A stretch of 64,000 bases of DNA from JAAYUD01 sp041907665 (lineage in GTDB: Bacteria > Bacteroidota > Bacteroidia > Bacteroidales > Bacteroidaceae). The notes under the pieces are model-generated. The model saw only the letters and a program-made list of their open reading frames with translations. It searched no databases and was not told the origin of the DNA. Position 1 is the first letter of the stretch; each line of letters starts with the position of its first letter. The stretch is from contig JAYRGW010000001.1 of NCBI GenBank assembly GCA_041907665.1, positions 1 to 64,000 of the forward strand, written 5' to 3'. The position numbers were made by a program, and so were the translations under genes. Shown here piece by piece: positions 55,732-64,000 of the stretch.

Positions 55732-57483
55732 TTATTTGTAAGTTATGACTTGAACGCCATCATTGATTTTATTCTTTTTTAATTTAGAATTCGGTCCGTC
55801 AATGCTAAAATAAATCGGTAATGTATATTTAACCGCAACATTTTCTCCTTTTGTTTTGCCTGGTTTCCATTTTGGCATTGAACTTATTACTCTTATTGCT
55901 TCTTTGTCTAAAAATTCGTTCATGGGGCGTACAACGTTTATATCAGAAAGACTACCATCTTTCCCTACGGTGAATTGGCAAATAACTTTCCCTTCTATTC
56001 CTGCTTTTGATGCCTCTATAGGATATTTTAAGTGAGAGGCAAGATACATCATCATTGCGTTGCGTCCTCCTTGAAATTCTGGCATTTCTTCTACCATTTC
56101 ATATACTTCATTAGAATATTTAGCTGCGGACATGTTTCGTTTATTATTGGTTAATTGGAAACTGATGGGAAGTGTGTATTTTACAGAGACTTTCTCTCCT
56201 TTATGCATGCCAGGAGTCCATTTAGGCATATTTTTGACTACTCGAATGGCTTCTTGGTCGAGATCAGTGTTGATGCTACGGAGTATTTTATAATTGCGAA
56301 TTATTCCTGTTCTGTCCACAACGAACTGAACGATAACTCTTCCTTCAATACCTTTTTGTTTAGCTGATGTGGGATATTTGATGTTTGTAGATAGGTAACG
56401 AAGCATTGCCGCTACTCCGCCGGGATATTCAGGTTGTTTCTCGACCATATCATAAACTATATCGGGCTTTGTGAATTTGGCCTTCCTTTGTGGCTTTTGA
56501 GTTTCGGGCAATGACATGTAGGGCGTCTTAATCGCAACGGCATTAGATTTTTCTGATTTTTGAACCAAGTAATCAGATAAATCGCTAACTTTGACTTCCG
56601 AAAGTGCATTGAGCGGTTCGGAGACTTTGGCATTGGCGAGTGTAGCTACAGAGATTGCTGCTACGGGAAGTATATAAGCATACTTCAGCCGTGCCCACGG
56701 ATTTGATTTTCTTTTTAACATCATAGTGATACGTTTTTTAAGTGAACTGTGATTAAAGCTGTTGGCCATAGAGTAGAGCCTTGTGCCGACAGCTTTCTTT
56801 ATTAATAATAATTGGTAATTCTTTGCGCAAATTCCTGCTTCCAAAACTGCTTCATCGGCTTCGAACTCATGAATATTTTGCAATTCTTTCTTTATGAGCC
56901 ATGCGGCAGGATTAAACCATTGAAGCATTATGCAAATGTCTGCGATAAGTATATCGATTGAGTGCTTGTAATGGATGTGGGCTTTTTCATGAGTGATAAT
57001 AGCGTCTCCATTTTCTTTATAATCCGTCTTTGATATGACGATATAATTCATCCAACTGAAACAACTGATATTCTTATTTGTTAGAATAAGCCTTATTCGA
57101 GCATTGCCCATTAAAGGTTCGGACGGGTAATAGTGTATTGTTTTGTAGAGCTTTAAGTATGAAATAAATGTTATAGTAGCATAGCATAGGCATCCGGCTA
57201 GGTACGTGATGATAAGTAACCATTGCCATTGAAAAGTCGGAGTGCTATTTGTTTCATCTACTACTTCCATCATAAGGTTGCCTATCATAAATTGGGCTTG
57301 TTGAATAGTAGTGTGCAAATTGATTTGTACAAAGGGTAATACAGCCGAAATAATTAATAGGCTAAGTAGTACAAAGCGGTTGAAGTGGTGAAAAGTGTCT
57401 TTGCTTAATAGCCACTTATAGAATAAATAGAATGCTGCGAGGCAGCACCCTGCTTTGATGAAATATGCCAATACTGTTCCCAT
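55732..57483 (-). CDS. BlaR1-like M56 metallopeptidase with two TonB C-terminal domains
   Basis: A 583-residue membrane protein. N-terminal helices and the M56 peptidase domain carry the zinc motif HEKAH (about residues 165-169) in a cytoplasmic loop. After a further membrane segment (YAYILPVAAISVATLANA) come two TonB_C domains (about 345-435 and 455-545), each starting with the pattern PEYPGG/PEFQGG and containing IEGRVIVQFVV/IEGKVICQFTV. It lacks the penicillin-binding sensor of true BlaR1. By analogy it senses an envelope signal and cleaves the BlaI-type repressor encoded 13 bp upstream. The TonB domains suggest the signal involves outer-membrane proteins. Confidence 0.88.
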   Translation of the reverse strand: MGTVLAYFIKAGCCLAAFYLFYKWLLSKDTFHHFNRFVLLSLLIISAVLPFVQINLHTTIQQAQFMIGNLMMEVVDETNSTPTFQWQWLLIITYLAGCLCYATITFISYLKLYKTIHYYPSEPLMGNARIRLILTNKNISCFSWMNYIVISKTDYKENGDAIITHEKAHIHYKHSIDILIADICIMLQWFNPAAWLIKKELQNIHEFEADEAVLEAGICAKNYQLLLIKKAVGTRLYSMANSFNHSSLKKRITMMLKRKSNPWARLKYAYILPVAAISVATLANAKVSEPLNALSEVKVSDLSDYLVQKSEKSNAVAIKTPYMSLPETQKPQRKAKFTKPDIVYDMVEKQPEYPGGVAAMLRYLSTNIKYPTSAKQKGIEGRVIVQFVVDRTGIIRNYKILRSINTDLDQEAIRVVKNMPKWTPGMHKGEKVSVKYTLPISFQLTNNKRNMSAAKYSNEVYEMVEEMPEFQGGRNAMMMYLASHLKYPIEASKAGIEGKVICQFTVGKDGSLSDINVVRPMNEFLDKEAIRVISSMPKWKPGKTKGENVAVKYTLPIYFSIDGPNSKLKKNKINDGVQVITYK

Positions 57484-57496
57484 GGTAGTGGAGGTT

Positions 57497-57868
57497 TTAT
57501 TGTTTCTTGTCCGCCGATTCTATGTCTTTAATAAGCTGTTTTAGCTCCTCGACAGAGATGTCTTCTTCTTTGACTAATGCAGAGACAGCGCTCAGATACG
57601 ATTTGTCGAAATAGTTCTCAATTACTCCTCGTAACGTACGTTTAGAATAATCTTCTCTGGAGATGATTGGGCAGTATTGATAAGAAAGCCCCTTTGCTTG
57701 GTGAGATACAAAGCCTTTCGATTCCAATTCTCGCACAAAAGTAGAAATTGTGTTGAAATGCGGCTTTGGTTCCTGATAAAATTCTATAATCTCTTTGACA
57801 TGAAGGGGACCCTTGTCCCAAAAGAAATTCATGATTTCTTCTTCCCTTGCAGTTAATTTGTTGAGCAT
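57497..57868 (-). CDS. BlaI/MecI-family winged-helix repressor
   Basis: A 123-residue repressor. LTAREEEIMNFFWDKGPLHV and TISTFVRELESKGFVSHQAK are the winged-helix DNA-binding segment; the C-terminal helix supports dimerisation. It should repress its own operon until cleaved by the adjacent M56 protease. Start ATG at 57868. Dyads upstream (57901-57915 and about 57914-57934) are candidate operators. No beta-lactamase gene is close by, so the regulon probably concerns envelope maintenance. Confidence 0.92.
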   Translation of the reverse strand: MLNKLTAREEEIMNFFWDKGPLHVKEIIEFYQEPKPHFNTISTFVRELESKGFVSHQAKGLSYQYCPIISREDYSKRTLRGVIENYFDKSYLSAVSALVKEEDISVEELKQLIKDIESADKKQ

Positions 57869-57900
57869 GATTTTTCGCCGTTATTATTTAATTATTTACT

Positions 57901-57934
57901 ATTCGTACTGCAAATAACTAAATAAAATAGTTTA
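57901..57934. promoter_or_regulatory. Candidate operator dyads upstream of the BlaI-type gene
   Basis: ATTCGTACTGCAAAT is an imperfect 15-bp dyad (ATTyG..CrAAT) and is followed by TAACTA-aataaaa-TAGTT. Both lie 33-66 bp upstream of the repressor start. Position and symmetry suit autoregulation, but the family operator consensus TACA/TGTA is not matched closely. Confidence 0.3.
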
Positions 57935-58050
57935 TATAAAAGGGAATAAGGTTAATATAGTTTAATTCAACGAAAAAAAATAGTTTTAATAACTATAAAA
58001 GGTGATAAGGGCTGACTGAAAGTTCTTTAGCGTATTGAATTGTTTATGCT

Positions 58051-58581
58051 TTATCTAAAGAAAGAGAAATTCACACTGCCATATTCTCTATGCTCAAAGA
58101 AGTGGGGATGAGTATCAAATTGGTGGTCTTTACCATGCTCTAAAATAAATACTCCATCGGGATTGAGTAGTTGGCGTTCGAAAATGAGATCCGGTAATTG
58201 GGGTATTTCTTTTAAAATATAAGGAGGGTCGGCAAAGATAATATCGTATGTCTCGTGGCAGGTTTTCAAAAATCGGAATACGTCTCCTCGTAGTGGAATA
58301 CAATTCTCTGTTTCGACTTCTTTCATCACTTTGCGAATGAAAGAATAATGAGCACTGTCTTTCTCTATACTTACCACATGACTACAACCTCGTGAGAGCA
58401 ATTCGAGACTGATGCTGCCTGTTCCTGAAAATAGATCAAGAGCCGATTTGTCTTCAAAGTCTATGTGGTTACAGAGCACATTAAATAGATTCTCTTTGGC
58501 AAAATCCGTAGTGGGGCGTGCCTTAAAAGTTTTGGGTATATCGAAACGTCTGTGCTTGTATATTCCGCTAATGACTCTCAT
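58051..58581 (-). CDS. rsmD: 16S rRNA (guanine(966)-N2)-methyltransferase
   Basis: A 176-residue SAM-dependent methyltransferase. MRVISGIYKHRRFDIPKTFK is the RsmD N-terminus, SALDLFSGTGSISLELLSRG the SAM-binding motif I and IIFADPPYIL the catalytic N-type motif IV. It methylates G966 in helix 31 of 16S rRNA during 30S assembly. Its start overlaps the stop of the DUF3822 gene by 4 bp; this pair is conserved in Bacteroidetes. Confidence 0.93.
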   Translation of the reverse strand: MRVISGIYKHRRFDIPKTFKARPTTDFAKENLFNVLCNHIDFEDKSALDLFSGTGSISLELLSRGCSHVVSIEKDSAHYSFIRKVMKEVETENCIPLRGDVFRFLKTCHETYDIIFADPPYILKEIPQLPDLIFERQLLNPDGVFILEHGKDHQFDTHPHFFEHREYGSVNFSFFR

Positions 58582-59330
58582 TGTTGTATATTGTTTATTT
58601 CTTTTTCTTCGATAACTTTTATGTCTGTTCGATGTCTGATGTATTTGTCTATCGACGCAATCAATTTTGCTTTTTCAGTCGTATTGCCCATGAACCCAAT
58701 TTCGTCGTTCTCTTGGTCGAATCCTACCTGAAGCCATGCGTACATGATATAATAGAATCGATCGGACATCTCTCTACAAACATACGAGTTGGCGAGGAGA
58801 AGCTTTCCGTAATCGAAACAAACCACATCTATAAAGTCGGGAGTAAGATTGACATACATCTTCTTATTGTTCCCCTGACGGCTTTTCTCGGCTAGTTTGG
58901 TTAAAATAGGGCAGAGGTGTATAGTGAAACTTATTTCTGAGAATTGTGCTGCTAGCAAGTGGTACGCATTAGTATCGAATCCATAGACTACTGCTACTTC
59001 GGGGCTTTTTAGCTTGTTGTAGAGTATCGTCTCATTTTCTCGTTTCGTATGGTTGTGGTAAAAGAATACCTCGGCATCAACTTCATTAAATAGTTCGATT
59101 GGGATCGTAACAAAGCGGGTGCTTTCAAGCTTTACCAATGCTTGTCGACAGTTGCACAATTCTTCGTTCTCTTGGAAAAATTTGCGAAGATTGGCCGTTA
59201 GTGATAGCGACACATCAGTTTTCCAGATAAAAGCCTCTGCTGTTTCTTGTTCAGAGTCATTGAATGTAGCATATCTAAAAGAATCTGCATTCAAACGGAT
59301 GGATAATATGTCAAAATTGTCTTCGTTCAA
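58578..59330 (-). CDS. DUF3822 protein
   Basis: A 250-residue protein of the Bacteroidetes-specific DUF3822 family with an ASKHA/type IV pilus-assembly-like look (LSIRLNADSFRYATF; VTIPIELFNE; MYVNLTPDFIDVVCFDYGKLLLANSY). The function is unknown. Its tight link to rsmD (4-bp overlap, same order in related genomes) suggests co-expression. The start appears to be TTG at 59330: an in-frame stop lies shortly upstream and no ATG is found before conserved sequence. Confidence 0.8.
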   Translation of the reverse strand: MNEDNFDILSIRLNADSFRYATFNDSEQETAEAFIWKTDVSLSLTANLRKFFQENEELCNCRQALVKLESTRFVTIPIELFNEVDAEVFFYHNHTKRENETILYNKLKSPEVAVVYGFDTNAYHLLAAQFSEISFTIHLCPILTKLAEKSRQGNNKKMYVNLTPDFIDVVCFDYGKLLLANSYVCREMSDRFYYIMYAWLQVGFDQENDEIGFMGNTTEKAKLIASIDKYIRHRTDIKVIEEKEINNIQQ

Positions 59331-59752
59331 AATATTGTAATAGTATGTAATTTATAATATATTTCTTTTAGGCTTTTTGTTCAAAGATATGACTGTGCTT
59401 TATTATTTCTTTGAACTATAACTCCTTTCAGTCTATATTATTCTACAAAAATAAAAGAATTTCATGGATTAGTAAAATAAAAGATGGAAAATGGTGAATA
59501 AAAATTTAATTGATTTATTATTCTGGTATGACGTGATATTGAATTAATTTGTTGAATGTTATACATTTATGAGCCAATATTGTATTCTTTGACAGATTAT
59601 AGCAAGATAATATTTGTCTATGGAAAGAGGAAAATAATGCTGTGGCATGGTCTATTGTAACATGAATCTATGTTAATAGTAAAAATAGACAAATTTATTT
59701 TTTATAGTCTTTGACTTGCATTATCTTTGTATCAATTAATACCAATAAGAAG
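59331..59752. other. AT-rich divergent spacer
   Basis: 422 bp between the minus-strand DUF3822 gene and plus-strand folP. I see no gene, repeat or hairpin of note. The folP -7 element is at 59722-59729. Confidence 0.6.
59722..59729 (+). promoter_or_regulatory. -7 element upstream of folP
   Basis: TATCTTTG fits TAnnTTTG, 23 bases before the folP ATG. No good -33 box is visible at the expected distance. Confidence 0.5.
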
Positions 59753-60607
59753 ATGAAAGAGAATCATAGCATTAATATCAACGGTTCATTATTTGGGCTG
59801 ACCACTCCATTGGTGATGGGCATTCTAAATGTTACGCCCGATTCTTTCTACTCTGACAGTAGAGCACAAGGAGATGAAGAGATTGAAAAAAGAGTCTTGC
59901 AGATTATCGGCGAAGGTGCTTCTGTTATTGATATTGGAGCTTATTCTTCTCGTCCCAATGCTGCAGAGGTCTCTGTAGAAGAAGAAATGGCGCGGTTGCG
60001 TAAAGGATTGGAAATTATTAACAGAGTTGCCCCCAATGCAACTGTTTCGGTTGATACTTTTCGTGCCGATGTCGCTTCTATGTGTGTAGAAGAATATGGA
60101 GTTGCAATGATTAATGATATCTCGGGAGGTGAACTCGATCATGAAATGTTTCAACGAGTAGCCAAGCTTCGTGTTCCGTATATTTTAATGCATATGAAGG
60201 GTACGCCTCAGACAATGCAACAAGAGCCTCATTATGAGGATTTGATACGCGAGATGTTGTTCTACTTTTCAGTTCGTACTCAGCAATTGAAAGAACTTGG
60301 TGTGAACGATATTATTATTGATCCGGGATTTGGATTTGCCAAAACGTTGGAGCATAATTATGAACTGATGGAACATTTGGAAGACTTTAAAATATTTGAG
60401 ATGCCTATTCTGGTAGGTATATCTCGCAAGTCTATGATATTCAAATTGCTTGGAAATACTCCTGCCGAAGCGTTAAATGGAACGACCGTACTCAATACGA
60501 TTGCTTTGATGAAAGGGGCAGATATTTTGAGGGTGCATGATGTTCGTCAGGCAGTTGAGGCTATAAAGATAGTAGAGAAAATGAAAGAGTGTACAAACGC
60601 TAAATAA
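59753..60607 (+). CDS. folP: Dihydropteroate synthase
   Basis: A 284-residue TIM-barrel enzyme that joins p-aminobenzoate to dihydropterin pyrophosphate in folate synthesis; it is the sulfonamide target. Signatures are VMGILNVTPDSFYSDS (about residues 17-32), VIDIGAYSSRPNA, the SVDTFRADVA segment and IIDPGFGFAKTLEHN. ATG 59753 is chosen because the upstream in-frame TTG falls before the promoter element. cdaA begins 8 bp downstream, the usual Bacteroidetes folP-cdaA pairing. Confidence 0.96.
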   Translation: MKENHSININGSLFGLTTPLVMGILNVTPDSFYSDSRAQGDEEIEKRVLQIIGEGASVIDIGAYSSRPNAAEVSVEEEMARLRKGLEIINRVAPNATVSVDTFRADVASMCVEEYGVAMINDISGGELDHEMFQRVAKLRVPYILMHMKGTPQTMQQEPHYEDLIREMLFYFSVRTQQLKELGVNDIIIDPGFGFAKTLEHNYELMEHLEDFKIFEMPILVGISRKSMIFKLLGNTPAEALNGTTVLNTIALMKGADILRVHDVRQAVEAIKIVEKMKECTNAK

Positions 60608-60615
60608 ATTTTATT

Positions 60616-61380
60616 GTGTTTATAACTTTCGGTATAAAGGATTTTATTGATATTTTGTTGGTGGCTATATTGCTTTATTATTCTTATAAGGTTATGCGGT
60701 CATCGGGTTCTATCAATGTATTTGCCGGTATACTGATTTTTGTCATTATCTGGCTGGTGGTAACTCAGGTGCTCGAAATGCGACTGCTGGGCTCTATCTT
60801 GGATAAGTTTGTCAGTGTTGGAGTACTGGTGCTTATTATCTTGTTTCAAGACGAGATACGACGTTTTCTATTACTCATCGGCTCGCACCAACATGTTAGT
60901 TCGTTAGTCAAATTCTTTACTGGGGCCAAACAGGAGATGGTGAGCCATGACGATATTATGCCTATCGTATTAGCTTGTATGAATATGTCCAAGCGGAGAA
61001 TAGGTGCATTGATTGTGATCGAACGAAATTTTCCATTAAGCGACATAGTTAGAACAGGCGAAGATATTGATGCAAAGATAAATCAACGTCTCATTGAAAA
61101 TATCTTTTTCAAGAATAGTCCCCTCCATGACGGGGCTATGATAATTAGTAAAAAACGTATCAAAGCAGCCGGATGTATATTGCCCGTCTCGCATAATCTG
61201 GATATTCCCAAAGAGTTGGGTTTACGTCATAGAGCCGCATTAGGTGTCTCGCAGCAATCGGATGCACAAGCTGTCATCGTGTCCGAAGAAACTGGCGCTA
61301 TATCGGTGGCTTATAGAGGACAGTACTATCTGCGGCTAAATGCCGAGGAACTCGAACGCAGGCTCACATCCTGGGATTAA
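60616..61380 (+). CDS. cdaA: Diadenylate cyclase, membrane-bound CdaA type
   Basis: A 254-residue protein that makes cyclic di-AMP from two ATP. Three N-terminal membrane helices (about 10-75) precede a DAC domain with NSPLHDGAMII (DGA motif, about 170-180) and LRHRAALGVSQQ (RHR motif, about 203-214). The start is GTG at 60616; no in-frame ATG precedes it before the folP stop. No CdaR regulator gene is adjacent. The 3' end overlaps the convergent GNAT gene by 4 bp. Confidence 0.94.
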   Translation: MFITFGIKDFIDILLVAILLYYSYKVMRSSGSINVFAGILIFVIIWLVVTQVLEMRLLGSILDKFVSVGVLVLIILFQDEIRRFLLLIGSHQHVSSLVKFFTGAKQEMVSHDDIMPIVLACMNMSKRRIGALIVIERNFPLSDIVRTGEDIDAKINQRLIENIFFKNSPLHDGAMIISKKRIKAAGCILPVSHNLDIPKELGLRHRAALGVSQQSDAQAVIVSEETGAISVAYRGQYYLRLNAEELERRLTSWD

Positions 61381-62399
61381 TCCATCATTAAACTCATATA
61401 GGGATGGACTCCTTCAAATAGAAATTGTGCCAATTGGGTCATTGTGAATTCCGTGTGCTTGCCTGGCAATTTCTCTTTACTAACCATGCATCTCCCTTTG
61501 TATAAATAGTAGTAATTATTATTGGAAGAAAGCATTGGGTCGTCAATTGTAAGATTCATTATGAGATCTGGATGGTGTACGGCAAAAAATTGCAAAGCCT
61601 TCGGTACATTAACGATACGTATCATTCCATGTTTAATGTGCTCATCTTTTTCGTTCACCGGTGCTATTAGTTTTAATGGGGCCTGAGGTTCGGCATTGCA
61701 TATTGCCTGAATAAGTTCTTGTTTCACTTTGTTTGTATCGGTAAGTAGTTCGGCTATATAATTGATGCCGTTTTCTTTGTACACGAACATTACTCCTACA
61801 ACGTTGCTTTCTCTGGATGCTATCCAAACATTTCCGTTTTCTTCGACCTTCATGTCTTCCATCACCACTTTTATGTCGCTGTCCGAATGTTGGATACAAA
61901 AGTCTCGTTTGTGCATCTTGAAATTAAGGTACTTGTATACGTCCGGCCGAAACTCAGAGATTCGTTCTATTTTGCTACAACTTTGTTTCAGTGGTGTATA
62001 AATGATATCGCGCATCGCATAGTCGCATACGGCGGCAAACCCTAGTTTTGCGTAATAGTCAAAGAGCCAATCTTCGGCAGGTATTAAGGCACTGAAGGTC
62101 ATTCCTTCTGCTGACATGCGAGCTAAAGCACTGCCAATTAGCCTGTGCATTACACCCCTGTTGCGATAATCCGGATGAGTGCATGCTCCAGAGATATAGG
62201 ATGTTTGGAAATCTTCTCCAAAATATGTAAGAGTGTAGGGAAGCATCTGTAGTGCAGCAATAATTTGATTGCCACTTTCGATCGATATATTCACATTCTG
62301 ATTAAAACGAAGATTAAAGTAAAGGTCTATAAATTTCTCGTTATCGTCAAAGCAGAGTTTCCATAACTCTTTTACTTGTCTACGGATAGTGTTATTCAT
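61377..62399 (-). CDS. GNAT-family N-acetyltransferase, two-domain (Eis-like)
   Basis: A 340-residue protein. The N-terminal GNAT domain (about 1-140) shows YISGACTHPDYRNRGVMHRL, with the acetyl-CoA pyrophosphate loop, and ALIPAEDWLFDYYAKLGF. The C-terminal part resembles the second GNAT-like and sterol-carrier-like segments of Eis-type enzymes (LTIDDPMLSSNNNYYYL; TMTQLAQFLFEG). The substrate is unknown. It lies 24 bp after the DUF2156 gene, with which it probably forms an operon. Confidence 0.82.
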   Translation of the reverse strand: MNNTIRRQVKELWKLCFDDNEKFIDLYFNLRFNQNVNISIESGNQIIAALQMLPYTLTYFGEDFQTSYISGACTHPDYRNRGVMHRLIGSALARMSAEGMTFSALIPAEDWLFDYYAKLGFAAVCDYAMRDIIYTPLKQSCSKIERISEFRPDVYKYLNFKMHKRDFCIQHSDSDIKVVMEDMKVEENGNVWIASRESNVVGVMFVYKENGINYIAELLTDTNKVKQELIQAICNAEPQAPLKLIAPVNEKDEHIKHGMIRIVNVPKALQFFAVHHPDLIMNLTIDDPMLSSNNNYYYLYKGRCMVSKEKLPGKHTEFTMTQLAQFLFEGVHPYMSLMMD

Positions 62400-62423
62400 T
62401 TCTTTAGTTTTATATTTAGATGT

Positions 62424-63344
62424 TTACCAGTTAATCATTTCCGATTGTTGTTCTTTTAGGTTGGCTATGAATTTTTTAAGAAGGATGGTGGGGTGATAAG
62501 AGAGCTTTGCCGTACGTAGTCCTTCTACGCCTAAATCTTCTTCTCTGTTTAAATAGATGTATTGTTCTGGAACATGATTTGCAAATTCATAATTTATCAT
62601 AGCATAAGAGCCTTCTACCGATGTATCTGCTTTCTCTACATGTACGCCGAAAGTATCATAGTTGATAGGCATTCCGAATGTGAATGCTACAGTTCGTCCT
62701 TCTATTCGCAATAATCCGCCGGTAAGTCCCAGATCGTCGAAATGCTGCAGGGCATAAGTCAATGCTTTGCGCTCTGCTGTGGTGCTTTTATCCATCACGC
62801 CGTTATTAACCTCAAACCATTGAGCCTCTAGAGCCAGACACTCATCTATGTGCTCCGTTGTGATAGGGAGATATTCGTATTTGTTATTTCGCTTGAAGCG
62901 ATTGACAAAGTTGCGTTTCGATTGATATTTTTTGCCTTTTAGCTCGGCCAGATCAGTACGTAAGTAGATGTAGTCATCATAGTCTCTAGTGTGAACAAAG
63001 TCGAAGTCGTTATAATAAAGTTCTTCCAACTTTCCGCGCATGTCAGAACATACTCCTAACATGCGAAACGGTTGTCCCTCTTTTTCAGAGTCTTCTACCA
63101 TGTCTTTTAATACAGACCTTAAGTCGCCTTCGCCCAGAGGCATCATGTATGCCAAAGTCTTGTCGTCCACCCAAAATCTGAACAACAAACAATCTTTCCA
63201 TATAGCCAATTGGGTATGATAATTGAATCTCCAGCTACAGAGATTTGAGAACGATAGGTCGCAGTTGCGGCGTTTACTGTTGGCGGTATATCGTAAAACA
63301 GTAGACTTGTCTGATATTGATAATTCTTTAAATGGTATATTCAT
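62424..63344 (-). CDS. DUF2156 (LPG-synthase C-terminal, GNAT-fold) protein
   Basis: A 306-residue soluble protein. FSNLCSWRFNYHTQLAIW and DLRSVLKDMVEDSEKEG in the first half and KRNFVNRFKRNNKYEYLPI, VAFTFGMPIN and YIYLNREEDLGVEGLRTAK in the second fit the double GNAT fold of DUF2156, the domain that transfers aminoacyl groups to lipids in MprF. There are no membrane helices, so lipid aminoacylation is doubtful. ATG 63344 (MNIPFKELSISDKS) is preferred over a TTG 12 codons upstream. Confidence 0.85.
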   Translation of the reverse strand: MNIPFKELSISDKSTVLRYTANSKRRNCDLSFSNLCSWRFNYHTQLAIWKDCLLFRFWVDDKTLAYMMPLGEGDLRSVLKDMVEDSEKEGQPFRMLGVCSDMRGKLEELYYNDFDFVHTRDYDDYIYLRTDLAELKGKKYQSKRNFVNRFKRNNKYEYLPITTEHIDECLALEAQWFEVNNGVMDKSTTAERKALTYALQHFDDLGLTGGLLRIEGRTVAFTFGMPINYDTFGVHVEKADTSVEGSYAMINYEFANHVPEQYIYLNREEDLGVEGLRTAKLSYHPTILLKKFIANLKEQQSEMINW

Positions 63345-63590
63345 AACATTTTGCGCAGTAAAGCATTTGTGTACGATCAAATAGTTAGTTCGTCTCTTGT
63401 TGCTTTTGTATTAATTGGAACAAATATAAAATAAAGTTTTCATTATCACTGTTAAATTATCAATTATTATCTTGAATTAATTTAGAAATAAAAAAGTTAG
63501 AGAAGAAAGGCTGGATTCGCATAAAAATATGTAACTTCGCAGGCGTATATTGATGATTTTAAGTCAATAACTTTAATTTATATATATTAT

Positions 63591-64000
63591 ATGTCTGATT
63601 TATTGAATAAAATAGTTGAGCGTGCCAAAGCTGACCGTCAACGTATAGTTCTCCCTGAAGGAGATGAAGAGCGCACATTGCAGGCGGCTGATAAAGCTCT
63701 CCAAGATGGTATCGCCGACTTGATTTTGCTGGGCAAAAAAGAAGATATAATGAAGGTGGCTCATAAGTTTAACTTGAAGAATATCGCCAAGGCTACCATT
63801 ATCGACCCTGCTACTAGTGAGAAAAAAGAAGAATACGCTCAGTCTTTTTACGAACTTCGTAAGAAAAAGGGAGTTACAATCGAAGATGCTCGTAAGAAAA
63901 TGCTCGATCCCATGTATTTTGGTTGTATGATTATCAAGAGTGGCGATGCTGATGGACAATTGGCTGGCGCTCGCAATACTACCGGTAATACCTTACGTCC
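63591..64000 (+). CDS. pta: Phosphate acetyltransferase (N-terminal part, cut by window edge)
   Basis: An open frame from ATG 63591 to the end of the window (136 complete codons). It begins MSDLLNKIVERAKADRQRIV and continues LPEGDEERTLQAADKAL, LDPMYFGCMIIKSGDADGQLAGA and NTTGNTLRP, the standard N-terminal half of the short-form Pta, which converts acetyl-CoA and phosphate to acetyl-phosphate. In Bacteroidales it feeds acetate production together with AckA, whose gene usually follows directly. A near-consensus -7 element (TAACTTCG, 63532-63539) lies upstream. Confidence 0.95.
   Translation, partial: MSDLLNKIVERAKADRQRIVLPEGDEERTLQAADKALQDGIADLILLGKKEDIMKVAHKFNLKNIAKATIIDPATSEKKEEYAQSFYELRKKKGVTIEDARKKMLDPMYFGCMIIKSGDADGQLAGARNTTGNTLR

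Noticed and set aside
63600..63959. 119-codon minus-strand open frame at the right edge
   Set aside because: It is antisense to the unmistakable pta coding sequence, which runs off the window.

Overview
The window is a chromosomal segment of a low-GC member of the Bacteroidales, Bacteroides-like at family level; I cannot name the species. Pointers are the Bacteroidetes -7 promoter element (TAnnTTTG) upstream of several genes, near absence of Shine-Dalgarno sites, many lipoproteins and secreted proteins whose signal peptides end in A-Q, and lineage-typical genes: DUF3822 overlapping rsmD, BlaR1-like M56 proteins carrying TonB domains, DUF4922, head-GIN lipoproteins and GH171/NamZ. There are no rRNA, tRNA or phage genes.

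Layout. 1-117: the end of an insertion sequence whose transposase runs off the left edge. 118-1457: gene-poor DNA with dispersed palindromic repeats. 1.46-8.1 kb: housekeeping genes (thioesterase, YrdC-type protein, ClC, fmt, rpe, comEC). 8.5-16 kb: a head-GIN lipoprotein, then on the minus strand a complete RND efflux operon (adaptor, pump, outer-membrane factor) ending in a divergent lpxA paralogue. 16.3-19.0 kb: two cell-envelope proteins. 19.05-20.3 kb: a repeat-rich spacer with two large inverted repeats.

20.3-42.4 kb is the centrepiece: fifteen same-strand, tightly packed genes that read as one peptidoglycan salvage island. Secreted enzymes (two NamZ exo-muramidases, an Amidase_3-like protein, a SpoIID/LytB protein, a serine hydrolase, an SGNH esterase and a phosphoesterase/beta-propeller protein) would strip and cut peptidoglycan. 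Three membrane proteins (a sodium symporter, an AmpG with a large inserted periplasmic domain, and a MurT-like DUF5009 protein) would import products. A BadF-type kinase (MurK-like) and MurQ would convert MurNAc to GlcNAc-6-P plus D-lactate. A FAD/Fe-S oxidoreductase in the same run is a good candidate to oxidise that D-lactate. A cytoplasmic GT2 protein and a HIT-like DUF4922 protein sit inside the run with no obvious role.

42.5-64 kb: an M16 peptidase, a 1.15-kb spacer with a 22-bp tandem palindromic repeat, murF, a small glycan/phytate group (GH31 with PA14, GH2, histidine phosphatase) closed by a strong terminator, a minus-strand lipoprotein, a BlaI/BlaR1-like pair, rsmD-DUF3822, folP-cdaA, two GNAT-fold proteins and the start of pta, which is cut by the right edge.

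All functions are inferred from translated sequence, visible motifs and context. No database search was possible, and promoter calls rest on motif matching only.
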